Source: Prorocentrum cordatum (lineage: Eukaryota > Sar > Dinophyceae > Prorocentrales > Prorocentraceae). From it: a stretch of DNA of 64,000 nucleotides. Each line of letters opens with the position of its first letter. The stretch's first letter is position 1. A program made the position numbers and the translations under genes. The notes beneath the pieces are model-generated. The model had not been told where the DNA came from. It did no database searches and saw only the letters and a list, made by a program, of their open reading frames with translations. Location: contig CAUYUJ010021045.1 of assembly GCA_963575745.1 (NCBI GenBank), forward strand, positions 46,629 to 110,628, in the 5' to 3' direction. Positions 19,456 through 30,980 of the stretch are shown piece after piece.

Positions 19456-19951
19456 GCGAAACGACGACGACGACGACGAGAGGGATCCAGAGGAGAAAGG
19501 TGTAGCGGCAGGCGATTTTGGCACGGCCAGGGTAACGCAGGTCTGCTGCTACGACTACTTCCTGCGCGGCACCCGCAAGGCGGCGGTCCGCTGCCTGCTG
19601 GAGGCGGCGCTGCCAGCGGCCGCGCCCGTCATGCGCTCCGTCGCGGGAGCCGCGCCTCCTCCTCCTACATACATACATACATACATACACGCACATACAT
19701 GCAAACAGACACACATACATAAATACACACAATGGTACCTTAATTCTTTACGCTTCGCGTATCCCCACCAGCCCATCTCACAACAGCAACTCATGCGAAG
19801 CATGCCGACAGTCGTGTTTTTCAGGCGTGTGTCCGTTTGGCCCCGCATATCTCCCCTGTTCCTCCTTCCTCCCGCCTCCTTGTACATCCTCCTTGTGGTG
19901 GGAGCGGGAGAAGGACGAGGCGGAGGAGGAGGGAGAGAAAGCGCTCCTCGT
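19456..19951. other. Unassigned stretch with a (CATA)n run
   Basis: 19663-19735 is CATA-type. The rest shows short frames only. Confidence 0.5.
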
Positions 19952-20905
19952 GGTTTGAGTCGTTTGGGGTTTCTCGTCCTGGTGTGAGTCGTTCGGGCCC
20001 TTCTTCCTGGTGTGAGTCGTTCGGGCTCTTCGTGGTGTGAGTCGTTCGGGCTCTTCGTCCTGGTGTGAGTCGTTCGGGCTTCTCGTGGTGTGAGTTGTTC
20101 GGGCCCCTCATCCTGGTGTGAGTCGTTCGGGCCCCTCCTCCTGGTGTGACTCGTTCGGGCTCCTCGTGGTGTGAGTCGTTCGGGGCCCGCGTCGTGGTGT
20201 GAGTCGTTCGGGCTCCTCGTGGTGTGAGTCGTTCGGGCGCCTCGTCCTGGTGTGAGTCGTTCGGGCCCCTCCTTGTGGTGTGAGTCGTTCGGGCTCTTCG
20301 TGGTGTGAGTCGTTCGGGCCCCTCGTCCTGGTGTGAGTCGTTCGGGCTCCTCGTGGGGCCTCTTGGGGGCCTCTTGGAGCCTCTTGGGGCCTCTTGGGGG
20401 CCTCTTGGGGGGCTTGTATGAGCGCTGCCCCTCTTCCTGGTGTGACTCGTTCGGGCTCCTCGTGGTGTGAGTCGTTCGAGGCGCGCGTCGTGGTGTGAGT
20501 CGCTCGGCCTCCTCGTGGTGTGAATGGGTCCGGCGCCTCGTCCTGGTAGGAATCGTTCGGGGTCCTCCTTCTGGCGTGAGCCGTTTGGGTTCTTCGTGGT
20601 ATGAGTCGTTCGAGCCCCTCGTCCTGGTGTGAGTCGTTCGGGCTCCTCGGGGGGCCTCTTGGCGGCCTCTTGGAGCCTCGTGGGGCCTCTTGGGGGCCTC
20701 TTGGGGGCCTCTTGGAGGCCTCTTGGGGGCCTCCTGGGGCCTCTGGGGGCCTCTTGGGGGCCTTTTGGAGGCCTCTTGGGGGCCTCTGGGGGCCTCTTGG
20801 GGGCCTCTTGGGGACCTCTTGGAGGCCTCTTGGGAGGCTCCTGGGGGCCTCTTGGGGCCATCTTGGGGCCTCTTGCGACCTCCTCAGAAGCGCCACGAAG
20901 CGCTG
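19952..20905 (-). repeat. Composite minisatellite, large block duplicated
   Basis: A 25-30-bp unit (GGTGTGAGTCGTTCGGGC plus TCCTCGT) is followed by GGGGGCCTCTT repeats and a GCGCTGCCCC tail. This order occurs twice, about 19952-20428 and 20429-20905. Minus frames of 395 and 451 codons over it are repeat artefacts. Confidence 0.85.
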
Positions 20906-20929
20906 CCCCCTGAGAAAGACAAAATGAGC

Positions 20930-21115
20930 CCAAAACCCTCGTAAAATCAATGATTTTGCTATGAAGGAAGATGAGCGCGGCCCCCTCGGGAGGCCAAAAT
21001 GGGGCCAAAACCCTCGTAAAAGCAAGGATTTTGGCTTCACAGAAGAGGAGGGGGCTACAAGAGTGCCCCCCCGTCGGGGCCAGAATCCTCGTGAGGGTCG
21101 TCGTTTTTTGGCCCT
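20930..21115. repeat. Degenerate tandem block with CCCTCGTAAAA motifs
   Basis: CAAAACCCTCGTAAAATCAA, CAAAACCCTCGTAAAAGCAA and CAGAATCCTCGTGAGGG recur at spacings of about 70-80 bp, each followed by GGATTTTGG-like sequence. Confidence 0.55.
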
Positions 21116-21279
21116 CCCAGGCGTCGAAAAAGACCTCCCTGACGACCCGCGGAACTCCCTGTCCAGGCCCAGGGGGAGGGGGGAGGGGGAGGGGTAAACC
21201 CCTCCCCGAAGGGGAAGAAGGGGGGTTGAGGACAGAGGGGGCTCGCTAAACCACTCACGCCCTAAAGGGCTGGTGGGAT

Positions 21280-21679
21280 TCATATATACATACATACATA
21301 TAAACACATATGCATACATACATACATACATACATACATACATACATACATACATACATACATACATACATACAAACATACCTACATACATACATACATG
21401 CATACATACATACATACATACATACAAACAAACAAACAAACAAACAAACATACAAGCATACATGCACAGACAGACCTACATACATACATACATGCATACA
21501 TGCATACATACATACATATATACATACATACATGTATACATGCATGCATGCATGCACACACAGACAGACATACATACTTACAGACAGACAGACGGACAGG
21601 CAAACATACATGCATACATGCACGCATACATACATTCAGTCATACATGCATACACACATACATAAATACATACATACAT

Positions 21680-21718
<39 letters not shown>

Positions 21719-21890
21719 TGCATGCATGCATGCATGCATCTATATATATATATACACATACATACATACATACATACATACATGCATGCATGCATACATA
21801 CATACATACATACCTTCCTACCTACATACATATATACATACAGATGTACATGTGTATATGTGTGTAGAATCACTAACTGTGGAGTAACGC
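21280..21890 (+). repeat. (CATA)n/(CAGA)n/(CATG)n tetranucleotide array
   Basis: About 600 bp of CATA with blocks of AAACA, CAGA and CATG. Gives Tyr/Ile/His/Thr runs in every frame. Confidence 0.97.
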
Positions 21891-22099
21891 AGAGAAAATA
21901 TATGTGTATACCTGATGTTACGGGTTCGCTGCGCTTCGCATAAATCTTGGTCGCATGGCGCCAGGGAGGCGCGATGCGATCGGTTGTCGTCACAGCCGCG
22001 GTGTGTTCTGGCCATGGAGACCATGGAGCAAACAGGGCAGATAGGACCCGGGGAATATTGCGGCTCAAAGAGCTCAGAAGGGTCTCTGCCGTCATGGGG

Positions 22100-22790
22100 C
22101 CCAGGGGCTCGGAGCCCCCATTTTAGCCGTGGGGTAATGCTGCCGATGCGGCTCCAGGGGTTCATGGAACTCACAGGGTTCATGGGGTTCATGGGGTTCG
22201 TTGGGGTCCTGGGACTGCTTGTGCACATCGGGCACAGGGCTCATAATGCTGAGTGGCTTTTACAGAGGCCATGGGGGCCATCGGAGGCTCATGGTGCTTA
22301 TAGGGGTCCTGGGGCTCCTTGGAGTCATCAGCTCTTGGGGGCCACTGGGCTCATAGAGCTCGCAATGCTCCTAGGGGCCATAGGGCCCATAGCGCTAACA
22401 CAGCGCGTAGGCCTCGTAGGGCTCATGGGGCCGATTGGGGTGAAGGGGCAAGTCGGGGCCATAGGGCTCATAAAGCCCATGGGCCGTATACGGCTCACTG
22501 GGCTCGTAGGGCTCAGAGGGGGGTCTCATGGGTCTCGCAAGGCTTCACGGCTCCTGGTGCTGAGGGGGTTCTAGGGCGCATGGGGTGCATAGGCCTCATA
22601 AGGGGTCATCGCGCTCACATGGTGTCATGGAGGGTCGGGTGGGTATGGGGCTCGGCTCATTGAGTTCATGGGGCTCCTGGAGCTCGTGAGCTCATAAAGC
22701 TCATGGGGCTTCTAGTGCTCATAGGTCTCAAAGGGCTCATCAGGCTCATGGGGCTCATGGAGCTCGGAGAGCTCATACTGTATCGTCGGG
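22100..22790 (+). repeat. 9-bp-periodic GGGGCTCAT array
   Basis: Degenerate GGGGCTCATAGG/GGCTCATGG motifs. In the plus frame 21915-22574 this produces a collagen-like Gly-X-Y pattern (GLVGLMGPIGVKG). Codon use follows the repeat, so I treat it as a minisatellite. Confidence 0.75.
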
Positions 22791-23299
22791 TTTGGATGGT
22801 GGATTTTCCTCCTCCTCGTCCAGCCTCTTCCTGTTTCCCTCCTTCGACCTCCTTGCTCCTTCTCCTGTCCTTGTGCGCCTCTCCCCCAGGAGAGCGAGCT
22901 TCACCTGCGGCTCTGAGTGGAGGATTCGCAGTGGGGACCTTCGACCGTCTCGTGGCCCTCATGGAGCCCTTGTGATCCGTCTTCCTGGGAGGATCCGCAG
23001 AACGCTACGTCACCACATGTGTGCCGAATGTCCCCTCACATGGACCGCACCCCACAGGGAGCTCCACTGACGGTGAAGAGCCAACGTGCGCATGCCGCCT
23101 CACCGCTCCACCGACGGTGAAGAGCCAACGTGTGCATGCCGCCGCACCGTCCATGGTGGCACACCCGTGATCTGGATTATGAGTTGGGGGGACCCTTCGG
23201 GGTGTCGCGGCGTGTGTGGGTGAGAGCTCTGGAGGTGTTAGGGTTCCCAGGCCTCACATGGGGAACCAAGAGGCACCATAGTGGTCGTAGAGCTTGTGG
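22791..23299. other. Unassigned stretch with two E-like modules
   Basis: Around 23070 and 23108, CTCCAC(T/C)GACGGTGAAG followed by GCATGCCGC partly resembles the E unit borders. A short CCT run lies near 22806. No gene identified. Confidence 0.4.
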
Positions 23300-23780
23300 G
23301 GCCGACAGGCCTCATATGACTGATAGGGGCATGGCCTCTCGGGGCTCTCGTGGGGCTCCTTTTGATGCTCTTTTGGGCTGTCTGGCGGCCCTCCTGGGCC
23401 GTCCCGGGACCCTCTTGGGCCGTCCTGGGGGGTTTGGGCCGTCTTGGGGCCCTCTTGGTTCTTCTTGGGGGCCTCCTGCGGCCTTCTTGGGGCTCTCTGG
23501 GAAGCCTATTGATGCTCTTTGGAGCCGTCTTGGGGCTCTCTTGGGTCATTTTGGAGCCCTTTTGGGCTGTCTTGGGGCTCCCTTGGGGACTTCTTGGGCC
23601 GTCCTGGGGCGATGTTGGGGGCCTCTTGGACCGTCTTGGACGCGGTGAAGGCCAAAGAAGCGGATATGTTAAACATGTACGCTTTCTGGAGGGAATGGGA
23701 CGATTTTGACCTCTTGGGGGTCTTCTTCGGGGCCTCTTGGGTCGTCTTGAAGCCACCTTGAGGCCTCTTTGAGCGCTCAT
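23300..23780. repeat. LGPSWG-type low-complexity block
   Basis: TTGGGGCCGTCTTGGGGCC-type repeats. The plus frame reads GPSWGSLG-like runs, then a distinct non-repetitive part ADMLNMYAFWREWDDF at about 23667-23714. The same arrangement recurs at 45190-45663. I associate such frames with dinoflagellate genomic repeats (general knowledge, not checked). Confidence 0.6.
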
Positions 23781-23904
23781 GAGCCTTTCTGGATCGGTCT
23801 TGGGCCGCCTTGGAGCTTTGCGGGACCGTCTGGGGATGGCCGTGAGAGGCCCCCGAAACCGAAATTCAACCTTGACGTCGGTGTGAGCGCCCAGGGCCGA
23901 ATTT

Positions 23905-24180
23905 ATGTACGGGGGGGGGTCAGGGGGGCTTTCCGCTATAAGAATATTCGAAGAGGAATATAATGGGGGTCCAGGGTTGGGTGCCTTCTCCCAGCTGCCC
24001 CGACTCGCCATGGGGGCGCCAGTCTCCCCAGGCACCCTCTCCAGCGGCCCGACAGCCGCCCAGAACAGAAGGCTTCCGGATGTCACGCGGGGCTTCCAGG
24101 CAGCCCCGGATAGCGTCGAGATTGCCCAAGAGGACTCGATGAGCGCTCCCCAGAGGGCCCCAAGAGGCAAAAACCATTGA
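23905..24180 (+). CDS. Protein-like fragment, about 90 codons, unknown
   Basis: The plus frame reads FEEEYNGGPGLGAFSQLPRL and later GFQAAPDSVEIAQEDSMSAP before a stop at 24178. It is mixed-composition and not derived from a simple repeat. No domain, start or splice site recognised; the reverse strand is also open here. Confidence 0.25.
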   Translation: MYGGGSGGLSAIRIFEEEYNGGPGLGAFSQLPRLAMGAPVSPGTLSSGPTAAQNRRLPDVTRGFQAAPDSVEIAQEDSMSAPQRAPRGKNH

Positions 24181-24226
24181 TATTCCTTTGGCTGTTCCAT
24201 GCTTGGGGGTTTTCGACTGTCACTCC

Positions 24227-25040
24227 TCCTCGTCATCCTCCTCCTCCTCTCCTCCTCATCCTCCTCCCTCCTCTCGCCTGGGCCTGCGGGCCGCTCTGGC
24301 CGCCATGTGGCCGCCGTCGCCGCCCCGTCGCCGCCTGGCGCCGCCCGTCGCCTGGGCTTGCGGGTCGCTTTGGCCGCCGTGTGGCTGCGGTCGCCGCCTC
24401 GTCGCCGCCCGCCGCCTCGTCGCCGACCGCTTTGCATTGCTTGGCGTTACTTGGAATTGCTTGACATTGCTTGACACTGGTTAGCATTGCCCTACATTGC
24501 TTTGCGTTACGGTGCAATGCCTTGCAGTGTGTTGCATTGCGTTGCATTGCGTTGCATGCCGCTGCCTTGTTGCAGTGTGCGCACTGCTTTGCATCGCATA
24601 GCTGCGCACTGGTTCCCATTACAATGCTTCGCATTGCTACCGCATTGTTCAGGGTCTTGCAGTGCTACCGCAATGAGTTGTTTCTTTTAAGTGGCATATT
24701 GTAGCTTTGCCTTGTTTTGTGCTGTTTTACGTCGCGTTGCATTGCATTGCGTCGCGTTGCTGTTCGTTGCGTTGCATGTCGCTGCATTGTTTTACGTTGC
24801 TACGTACTGCTTCGTGTTGGTTCGACATCCACTGCACCACATCCATTGCACCACGTGGATTGCACTACATGGACTGCACCACCAAGAGCGCACCGCATAT
24901 ACTGCAAGCAGTCGTCGTTTGGGGTCGACGATGGCTAACATTACAATTATGCATACGATCCGTATTATCAATGTATTATCTTTATTAGCCAGCGTGGATC
25001 TCCAACAGCGTGTTTCTAGCCATCTCTGCTGCGCTATAGT
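24227..25040 (+). repeat. Composite U: CCT run, GCC block, TTGCAT array, TTGCACCAC tail
   Basis: CCT repeats (24227-24275), GCCGCC(G/A)TCGCC-rich part (24276-24425), TTGCATTGC degenerate hexamers (24426-24830), then TTGCACCACGTGGATTGCAC and a GCTAACATTACAA-like end. The same order is at 32920-33540. Confidence 0.75.
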
Positions 25041-25045
25041 GTATG

Positions 25046-25046
<1 letters not shown>

Positions 25047-25092
<46 letters not shown>

Positions 25093-25170
25093 AACACATG
25101 TATATGTACCTGAACAAATATTTATAAATATATGTATACAAACACATGTATATGTATATGTATGGAGCCG
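25047..25170. repeat. (TA)n array and CAAACACATGTATATG repeats
   Basis: About 22 TA units, then CAAACACATGTATATGTA at 25091 and again at 25139. Confidence 0.9.
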
Positions 25171-25439
25171 CCTACGTGGTGCAATATATGCGGTGCTGTT
25201 TTTGCTGTGCCGTCGATACTATGCAATATATGTTATGCAGTAGGCGCAGGGCATTGTATGTGGTGTAGTCTATGTGGTACAATGGGTTGCCGATGTTGTG
25301 CAACATATGGTGTGTATTAAATGCGGTGCGCAGTATATGTGGTGCAATGGACGTGGTCCAACATATGTGGTGCAACATGTGTTGTACAATGTGTGTTGGG
25401 GAAGGGGCAACACATGTGGTGCAAAGCATGCTGTGCAAC
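25171..25439 (+). repeat. Degenerate CATATGTGGTGCAA array
   Basis: TGTGGTGCAA-type motifs recur about every 18-25 bp, resembling the GTGGTGCACACAGG minisatellite inside element T. Confidence 0.7.
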
Positions 25440-26476
25440 CTATGTGGTTCAATTCACTTGCCGAACTTGAAGTTGTCAACTCCAATTCACTTGCCGAACT
25501 TGAAGTTGTCAACTCCACTCCTCGCGCAATCATCCCACCCGCCCACCCGCGACTTGATTTGCAAAACCCATGCGGGAGCGATTGCGATAAATGCTGGGTG
25601 TTTGCTGGTGCGTCTCTGCGGCCGCGGTAGCCCGCGCATGCTCGCGCGCGCGCCGGCCAGAGAGTTTGGCGCGGCCGGCGCGAACGCGGTGGCGCGGGTC
25701 GCTCCGCACATCCTAGCGGGCACTTCCGTGCGAGTCGGCGACTTGGGCGGGTGCGGAATCATGACGACGTCGACAACGGTAGACACAATGATGACAGTGG
25801 CGATGCTGGTGGCGATGCTGACAGCGACGACGGGGCAGCCAGTGACGGCGCCAATGCTGATCACGCCGACGACGATGACGGCGTCTTCGCGTCGGTGATG
25901 AAGGTTTTGGAAGGAATTCGAAACGCGCGCGCGGCAGATGCGCGAGAGCGGCTCGCATGGTATTATTTGACACTGATCGTGCCACCCCGGCACGCGCGCA
26001 AGGGCGTTCGAACGATTTCGACGCATGCGCGCGCGAAGCCCGCTTGGTAGCAATTTATGAAGAGTTTCAAAAACTTGAGGATTTCATACAGATTCGCAAG
26101 AGCGCGCACGCACGCTGTTGTTGAAAACCCGTGTTGCGAAACCTTGTGTTTTTTATGTCTTTTTGACATTCGGTTTTGTAATCTCTCCGAAACCCAATGT
26201 TTCTAAAAGGATTTCGGCATGCGCGCGCGACCACGCGCGCGTGCGCACTGCGTCGTATTTTTTTGTGCCAGGGGCTTTTGAAAACTTATGATGTTTGATA
26301 AACGAGTGTGCGCGCATAGTATTTGTTGCAGGGGATGGCGGGGGGGGGGGCGATACCGGCCCAGCTGGGATATTATGAAATTCACAGGTAGGATGGACAT
26401 CGGGTCAGAACCATATGCGTTTTGCATAGGTTCCCGGTGAGTCGATCACTCCGGGGGGGGGTAGAACCTATGTTTG
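25440..26476 (+). repeat. K unit 1 of tandem array
   Basis: Head GTGGTTCAATTCAC; then CCCACCCGCCCACCCGCGAC, AACCCATGCGGGAGCGATTG, a GACGACGTCGACAACGG block, CGCGCAAGGGCGTTCGAA, and tail GGGATATTATGAAATTC ending GGGGGGTAGAACCTATG. A perfect 33-bp tandem duplication is at 25451-25516. One frame has NPCGSDCDKC, seen with changes in K2 and K3. Confidence 0.85.
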
Positions 26477-26493
26477 TTTCGTTTTCCTTTTTG

Positions 26494-26496
<3 letters not shown>

Positions 26497-26529
<33 letters not shown>

Positions 26530-26593
26530 CATATCATATATATAACATATATATATATCATATATATACCATATATACCACATATATATATAT
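26497..26593. repeat. (TA)n/ATATATACC array between K units
   Basis: TA repeats with CATATATAACC-like variants, sitting at the K1/K2 junction. Confidence 0.95.
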
Positions 26594-27551
26594 TACGTGG
26601 TGCAGTTAATGCTGGAAAACTTGGGGTTGTCAACCCCACTGTTCGCGCAACCGTCCCACCCATCCACATGCAACTTGGTTTGCATAACCCATGCAGCGGC
26701 GATTGTGATGTGTGTTTGGTGTTGGCTGGAGCATCTCTGCGGCCAGCTAGTTCGGCGTCGCCTACGCGCAGAGCGAGTCGGTGACTTGGGCGGGCGTGGT
26801 ATCATGGCGACGTCGACAACGGCAGACACGATGATGACAGTAGCGATGATGGTCGCGATGATGCCGACGATGACCGTGTTTTCGCGTCGGCTATGGAGGT
26901 GCGAGAAGGGGTTCGACACGCGCGCGCGGCCGACGCGCGCGAGCGGCCCGCATGATTTTATGCTACACGCATCTCCCCCCCCACAAAAAAAGGACGCCCG
27001 CAAAAGGGCGTTCGAATGATTTCGGCAAGTGGCGCGACAAGCCTGGGAATTTTGAAAAACCGGCGGTTGCCCTAAGCATTTGCAAAAGTGCATGCGCGGA
27101 CATACTTTGAAAACGGTTGTTGCAAAACCGCGTGGTTTCATATGTTGTCGGGGAACCTGGGGTTGAAATCCTGACAAAGCCGACTGCGGTTGAATGATTT
27201 CGGCATGCGCGCGCGACGACGCACGCTCGTGCACTTCGTCCAATTTGCGCACAGGGTTCTTGCGACAACACGCGCGTGAGAGCGCCATAGCGATTTCGGC
27301 ACGCGCGCGCGAGAGGCACGTTTGGCAACACGCATGCGTTGGACATTTTGTAAATGCACACTTTTATTCGGAATTCGCAACAGCGCGAGAATGCATGTTG
27401 CGAAACTATTGTTTTTTGTATGTGTTCGAGTATTCGATTTTGGAATCCATACAGAACCTCAGGATTGTGAAGGATTTCGGCATGCGCGCGCGGCGACGCT
27501 CGCTTGCGCACTTCGTCCCATATGTTGCTAGGAGCGCGTCTCTTTATGTTC
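26594..27551 (+). repeat. K unit 2, first part
   Basis: Head GTGGTGCAGTTAATG, then CTTGGTTTGCATAACCCATG and GCGACGTCGACAACGGCAG, and the later CGCACTTCGTCCCAT. The unit is broken at 27551 by element T and resumes at 28923 with GGAAATTGTTGG...CGCGCGCATATTATC. Confidence 0.85.
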
Positions 27552-27677
27552 GGCCATGACGGGCGTCATGGTGGGGGGGGGGCGAGGGGGGGGTATGACG
27601 TAACGCCCCCCCCCGCCGTGTGGCTCCGGCACCGCAGCCGCGCCCGCGCGCGCGACGCGACGAGCGACGAGCGACGA

Positions 27678-27715
<38 letters not shown>

Positions 27716-28922
27716 AGCAGCATGTATCTGGCGATATGCCCCATGGCGCCTGTGTACACCACAACGCCCGCGCGCACCACAGCGCGCGTGTATACCACAG
27801 CGTCTGCGTACACCGCAACAACCGTGTGCAACGCAATGCTTGTGTACACCACAGTAGTACCTCCTCCTCCTCCTCCTCCTCCTCCTCCTCCTCCTCCTCC
27901 TCCTCCTCCTCCTCCTCCCCCTCCTCTTTGTCCTCATCCTCATCCTTCTCCTCCTCCTCCTCCTCCTCCTCCTCCTCCTCCTCCTCCTCCTCCTGAACCC
28001 CTTGTCGTGCGGGTTGGCGCTACAGCACACGTGCGCATCTCAACGCGCACCGCAGAATGGTTTATTGAATCGGTCCACGTGGGCTTCGGACTGCCAATTT
28101 AGCTGGAGCCTCCTGGACGCAGATGGGAGGGTTTAGGGTAATGCGGGCGGATATGGGAGGATTCGGAGATTCCAGCGGCGCTCCGTTGTCCATGAGGATC
28201 ATTGTCTTTTGTTTTCTGTGTAATCCACAAGCGCTCCATTTTGTCATAAGGATTCGTTCTAACATTCTACATACAACAGTGGTGCTGTGTTGCACACGGT
28301 TGCTGTGGTGCACACATGCGCCGTGGTGCACACAGGCACTGCAATGCACGCAGGCATTGTGGTGTACACTGGTGCTGTGTTGCACACGGCTGATGTGGTG
28401 TACGCAAGCGCTGCGGTGTGCACAAGAGCTGTTGTGCCCGCAGGCACGGTGGCACAAGCTGACGCTGTGTTGCACGCGGTTGCTGTGGTGTACATAGGCG
28501 GCGTGGTGTACACAGACGCTGTGGTGCACGCAGGCACTGTAGTGTACACAGGCGTTGTGGTGCAAATCGCCACCTACATGCTGGCGCTACCCGTCTTCCG
28601 TCATTCCTGCGCATTCCCAGACGCCGCCGGCGCGAAACGTGACGTCATCGACCCCTTCCACCCCCCTAGATGATTGCCATCATCGGCCCGGAATAAAAAA
28701 CAGGCTTCAGCCGCGTCCGCGCGCACGACGACTATGAGCGACAAGCCACGAGCGACGACGACGACGACGACGACGACGATTGCGGACCAGACTCCGATGA
28801 GGATTCCTACGCGGACACCTACGCGGATCGCAATGCGCACGGCGGCAGTGCCCGGAGCGCACTGGGGAGGGAGCGTTAAGTCATAGGGGGGGGGGCGGGG
28901 GCCATGACGCCCGTCATGCCCC
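27552..28922. mobile_element. Element T: 1.37-kb foldback inserted in K2
   Basis: Ends carry CATGACGGGCGTCATG (27555-27570) and CATGACGCCCGTCATG (28903-28918), then TATGACGTAACGC versus GCGTTAAGTCATA. Deeper, GCATGTATCTGGCGATATGC (27720) mirrors TGCAAATCGCCACCTACATG (28561). Both arms hold (GAC)n and an 18-20-bp CACCACAGCGCCTGTGTA minisatellite. The centre is a (CCT)n tract and about 250 bp of unique sequence. No protein recognised. Confidence 0.8.
27846..27994 (-). repeat. (CCT)n array inside T
   Basis: Near-pure CCT/TCC with CATCCTCAT interruptions in the middle. Confidence 0.95.
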
Positions 28923-29154
28923 AAGCAATAAGGAAACGGGTTGTAGGGATTATTGGAAATTGTTGGTTATTATAAACGACCGCGCGCGCATATTATCTGT
29001 TGCAGATAATGAGGCGGGGATAAGGGATTGCCTGGGATGGTATGCGCTCTTATGTAGGATGGGCGAAGGGGCAAAACCATCTGTAAATTGCAATACACAA
29101 AGGCGGTTCGTTAAGACCTGGGGGGTAGATCGTCAAAAATTTTGATAAAGGTAA
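28923..29154 (+). repeat. K unit 2, second part
   Basis: Matches the K tail: CGCGCGCATATTATCTGTTG, GCCTGGGATGGTATGCG, AAACCATCTGTAAATTGC, GGGGGGTAGATCG, then the next head. Confidence 0.8.
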
Positions 29155-30106
29155 TCTATGTGGTGCAACCAATGTAAAACAAGCCACGCGTTGCAACACA
29201 TGCAGCGCAGCATATGTGGTGCTATTAATGTTTGTTCGCATTGGGCTACCAAGCCCATTGCTCACGCAACCATCCCATCCACCTACCCGCAACTTGGTTT
29301 GCAAAACCCATGCGGCGGCGATTGCGATGATTGTTTGGCGCTGGATGGGGCATCGTTGCGGCGCTGCTGGCGCGCGCAGGCTGGCGCGCAGAGCGGCCAG
29401 CTAGTCTGGCGCGGCCGACGTGGCCGCGGTGGTGCTGACCCTATGAAGATTGTTACGATGCTGGTGGCCACGATGACGATGACGACTGCAAGGCCGATGA
29501 CGGCGCCGATGATGGTCACGCCGATGACGACGATGGCGCCCACAGTCGGTCATGAAAGCTGTGGGAGGATTTCTACATGCGCGCGCGGCCAACGGGCGCG
29601 AAGGGCTCGCACGGCATTCTTCGACAAGGATCGTTCCCCCCGAGCACGCGCGCAAGGGCATTCGAATGATTCCGACATGCGTGCGCGAGACGACAAATCG
29701 GTCGAACGTGATGAACATGTTGACCAAAGAGTTGGAAAGAGCGTGCGCGCACACGTTCATGAAATTCCACGGCGCAAAACACATGTGTTTTGCATGTGTT
29801 CGGGATACTCGATGTTGATACCCTTGCGAAACCGAGCGCGCGACGACGCACGCGTGCGTTCTTGGCCCCATCCTTTGCAGGGGGTGTTCGAAAGTTGTTG
29901 ATTTTCGATAATCGAGCATGCGCGCATGGCTTCTTTTGCAAGGGATGAGAGGGGTGAGTTGTCGAAACAGGTTTGGCTGGGATCATATGAGTTCATATGT
30001 ACAATGAACGATGTGCAGGGCCACATACAAATTGCGCATCCACAGGGGAGGGGATAAGTCAAGCTACGGGGGCGGTGTCCGGATTCTTGCTGAGAAAGGA
30101 GAACCT
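29155..30106 (+). repeat. K unit 3
   Basis: Head CTATGTGGTGCAACC, CAACTTGGTTTGCAAAACCC, CCAGCTAGTCTGGCGCGGCC, ACGCGCGCAAGGGCATTCG, tail TTGGCTGGGATCATATGAG. Confidence 0.85.
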
Positions 30107-30980
30107 ATCTGGTGCAATTAATGTTGTCCGCAGTGCGTTGCCAACCCCACTGTTCGCGCAATCATCCCACCCACCCACCCGCGGTCAGCTAGTCTGGCGC
30201 GGCCGACATGGCCGCGGTGGTGCTGACCGCTCGGGACTTCCCAGCGCGTCTCGCAGGCCGCGCTGACGCGCGGGCAGTGCAGTGCGAGACGGTGATTCGA
30301 GCGGGCGCGGCATCATGACGACGTCGACAACGGCAGACGCGATGAGGATTGTAGCGGTGTTGGCCACGACGATTACGATGGCGATGGTAGTGTCCACACG
30401 TCGGTGGTGAAGGTCGCAGAAAAAATCTGAATGCGCGCGCTGCCAACGGGCGCGACTGGCCCGCATGATATTATTTCACAAGGGTCGTTCCCCCCCCCCC
30501 CCTCCAGCACGCGCGCAAGGGCGTTCGAATGATTTCGGCACGCGCGCAACACGCACGTGTGGCCCAATGCGGTGGTAGTGTTGAAAACGTGCTGCTTCTT
30601 CAAGGATTCGAAAAGCGCGCGCTGATTTTTTGTTGCCAAGGTCCACGTTGCACAACAAGCGCTTGAACATGTTGCCATGACAGTCGATGTTGAAATCCGT
30701 CTGAAACTTGAAGTTTCTGAAAGTGTGGCATACGCGCGCACTTCGTTTCATTGTTTGCATGGGAATTCCTGGAATTGCTGATTTGTGATCGACGAGTGTG
30801 CGAGCACAGTGTCTTGTGCAAGGGGTGAAAAGGGGGGGGTCGAAAACGGGTTGGCTGGGATCAGATGAACTCATACTCTGAATGAACGACGGGGCTGCGC
30901 CACAGGTAGATTGCACACCCTGGGGGGGAATCGGTCCGTCTTCGGGAAGGCGGTGGACCCGAATTCTCGCTTAGGAAGGG
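30107..30980 (+). repeat. K unit 4, internally deleted
   Basis: Head CTATCTGGTGCAATTAATG. It lacks the AACCCATGCGG segment and goes straight to CAGCTAGTCTGGCGCGGCC; then AAGGGCGTTCGAATG and tail TTGGCTGGGATCAGATG. A further truncated head (GCGGTGCAATCTATG) starts near 30983. Confidence 0.85.

Noticed and set aside
19821-21463. 395- and 451-codon minus frames with PNDSHHEEPERLTP repeats
   Set aside because: Direct translation of the 25-30-bp minisatellite at 19952-20905.
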